From positions 1 through 7,489 of the forward strand of contig JBMOHS010000184.1 in assembly GCA_049317725.1 (NCBI GenBank): a stretch of DNA of 7,489 nt, in the 5' to 3' direction. Both the position numbers and the translations under genes were made by a program. Below are positions 6,092 to 7,489 of this stretch, in pieces (the first letter of the stretch is position 1; each line of letters begins with the position of its first letter). The stretch is from CAIOZW01 sp049317725. Lineage in GTDB: Bacteria > Acidobacteriota > Blastocatellia > RBC074. Under the pieces are notes generated by a model. The model worked only from the letters and a program-made list of their open reading frames with translations, was not told the DNA's origin and searched no databases.

Positions 6092-7477
6092 GTGCGACCA
6101 CTCCCCCTGCTCCTCTTCTCCCTGCTGCTTGCCGTCCCGATCTTCGGGACGGGCGGGAAGGGAAGGGCGGCCGTCGGCACTGCCGCCCCGCGCCCCAACC
6201 TCATCTTCATCCACGCAGATGATCTTGGCTATGGCGACCTCAGTGTCTACGGCCAGCGGCGCTTCCAGACTCCTCACCTCGACCGCATGGCGGCCGAGGG
6301 AACCCGGTTCACCAGCTACTATTCGGGGAGCACCGTCTGCGCCCCCTCGCGGGCGGCGCTCATGCTCGGGCAGCACACCGGCCACCTGCGCATCCGCGGC
6401 AATGGGGATCATCCTCTTCTCCCAGAGGAGAAGACGGTCGCCGAATGGCTCAAGGCGGCTGGCTATCGTACCGGTCTCTTCGGCAAATGGGGGCTGGGAA
6501 CGGCCGCGACTACTGGTCGTCCCGACCTCAAGGGCTTTGAGGAGTCGCTCGCGTTTCTCGATCATACCCACGCGCATCGCCAGTACACCAGCCATCTCTG
6601 GAAGAATGGCGAGGTCTTTCCGATCGATCCTGAGAAGGACTACGTCAATGACCTCTTCACCCGCGGCGCCCTCGATTTCATCGAGCAGCGAAAAGCGGAA
6701 CCCTTCTTCCTCTACCTCGCCTTCACGGTGCCCCACGCTGAACTGCGCGTCCCGGAGGACTCTCTCGCCGCCTTTCGTGGCCAATTTCCCGAGCCGACCC
6801 CCTTCCGGAATGAGAAGGCCGACGCCGTTCCCACGACCGAACCTTCCGGTGTGCGGCGTCCCTCGATCGGCTATCGCTCGCAGGATGCTCCCCGGGCTGC
6901 CTTTGCCGCGATGATCACGCGCATGGATCAGCACGTCGGGCAGGTCCTTGCCAAATTGCGTCAAACCGGCATCGATCGCCAAACGATCGTCTTCTTCACC
7001 AGTGACAATGGCCCTCACCGCGAAGGGGGAGCCGATCCTGATTTCTTCGACAGCAATGGCCCTTTTCGTGGGATCAAGCGGGATCTCTATGAAGGCGGAA
7101 TACGGGTTCCGATGATCGTTCGTGGACCAGGATCGATCCGTGCCGGGCGCGTCAGTGACCGCCCTTGGGCCCACTGGGATGTCTTGCCGACCCTTCTCGC
7201 TCTGGCGGGACAGCCCGCTCCGAAGGGGATCGATGGGCACTCCGTGCGGCCGACGCTCCTTGGTCGGAAACAACCCGATCCTCCCCCTTTCTACTGGGAG
7301 TTCCACGAGCGGGGCTTCGATCAGGCCGTCCGGATTGGCCCCTGGAAGGGGGTTCGCCACGGCCGCCAGGGCCCGATCGAGCTGTACCACCTCCCCAGTG
7401 ACCCCGGGGAGACCCAAAATCTCGCTGATCGAAACCCGAAGGTGGTGCGTCAGGTTCGTGGGTTGATGGGGGAATAG
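6092..7477 (+). CDS. Secreted family S1 sulfatase (arylsulfatase-like)
   Basis: This enzyme hydrolyses sulfate esters, probably on an external glycan or small molecule. The 461-residue protein starts at GTG 6092. It begins RPLP followed by a Leu-rich hydrophobic core (residues 6-18), a Sec-type leader. The sulfatase core is intact. Metal ligands Asp43 and Asp44 lie in HADDLGYGD. Cys83 of CAPSR (83-87) is the residue converted to formylglycine, with Arg87 following. Lys132 is in GKWGLG, His215 in VPHAEL, Asp305 and Asn306 in SDNGPH, and Lys329 in GIKRDLYEGG. The C-terminus has the usual IELYHLPSDPGETQNLAD. GKWGLG replaces the commoner GKWHLG; I recall this variant, with the later DHTHAH segment (157-162), from Planctomycetota-type sulfatases. 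CAPSR fits either FGE or anSME maturation; neither gene is in the window. The substrate cannot be read from sequence. The gene is complete and ends 12 nt before the window edge. Confidence 0.96.
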   Translation: MRPLPLLLFSLLLAVPIFGTGGKGRAAVGTAAPRPNLIFIHADDLGYGDLSVYGQRRFQTPHLDRMAAEGTRFTSYYSGSTVCAPSRAALMLGQHTGHLRIRGNGDHPLLPEEKTVAEWLKAAGYRTGLFGKWGLGTAATTGRPDLKGFEESLAFLDHTHAHRQYTSHLWKNGEVFPIDPEKDYVNDLFTRGALDFIEQRKAEPFFLYLAFTVPHAELRVPEDSLAAFRGQFPEPTPFRNEKADAVPTTEPSGVRRPSIGYRSQDAPRAAFAAMITRMDQHVGQVLAKLRQTGIDRQTIVFFTSDNGPHREGGADPDFFDSNGPFRGIKRDLYEGGIRVPMIVRGPGSIRAGRVSDRPWAHWDVLPTLLALAGQPAPKGIDGHSVRPTLLGRKQPDPPPFYWEFHERGFDQAVRIGPWKGVRHGRQGPIELYHLPSDPGETQNLADRNPKVVRQVRGLMGE

Positions 7478-7489
7478 GACGGATAGGAC

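Noticed and set aside
5582..7417. 611-codon open frame on the minus strand
   Set aside because: It lies antisense to the sulfatase and sandwich genes, both of which have clear family motifs. Its composition (rich in Arg, Gly, Glu, Asp) is typical of the reverse of GC-rich coding DNA, and it shows no recognisable domain.
7474..7489. Near-tandem ATAGGAC repeat after the sulfatase stop
   Set aside because: Only two 7-base copies at the window edge, one of them including the stop codon; too short to interpret.

Overview
The window is GC-rich bacterial DNA, densely coding, with five protein genes and no RNA gene, transposase or CRISPR array that I can see. Several products are predicted to be exported: a Tat-type N-terminus on the LD-carboxypeptidase, Sec-type leaders on the propeller protein and the sulfatase. 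Murein processing, Asp-box (BNR) propellers and a formylglycine-type sulfatase together suggest a Gram-negative-like heterotroph. This set is common in Acidobacteriota, Planctomycetota, Verrucomicrobiota and related lineages. Nothing in the sequence fixes the phylum, so this placement is inference.

Layout, left to right. Positions 1-240 are AT-richer leader DNA containing two perfect hairpins; the second (215-239) contains the ribosome binding site of the first gene. At 241-741 (+) is a DUF6702-family protein that lacks the signal peptide I would expect. Its stop codon directly abuts the stop codon of a convergent gene at 742-1803 (-), a Tat-leader LD-carboxypeptidase of peptidase family S66. 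Upstream of that gene on the same strand, 66 nt away, is a 1090-residue exported protein at 1870-5142 (-) with eleven Asp-box motifs, a sortilin/VPS10-like propeller region, an Ig-like segment and a helical C-terminus. These two probably form an operon, with a 10-bp hairpin in the gap between them.

A 247-bp divergent intergenic region (5143-5389) holds a terminator-like hairpin with a T7 tail and a second hairpin, both upstream of a rightward pair. That pair is a small beta-sandwich (concanavalin A-like) protein at 5390-6046 (+) and, 45 nt later, a complete secreted family S1 sulfatase at 6092-7477 (+).

How they may work together: the right-hand pair looks like a carbohydrate-facing unit, with a lectin-like or DUF1080-like protein beside a sulfatase that desulfates an external substrate. 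The left-hand pair would act in the cell envelope. I find no clear new defence or mobile system. The points most worth following are the ribosome-site hairpin, the Tat-exported LD-carboxypeptidase paired with the propeller protein, and the terminator-like element in the divergent promoter region.
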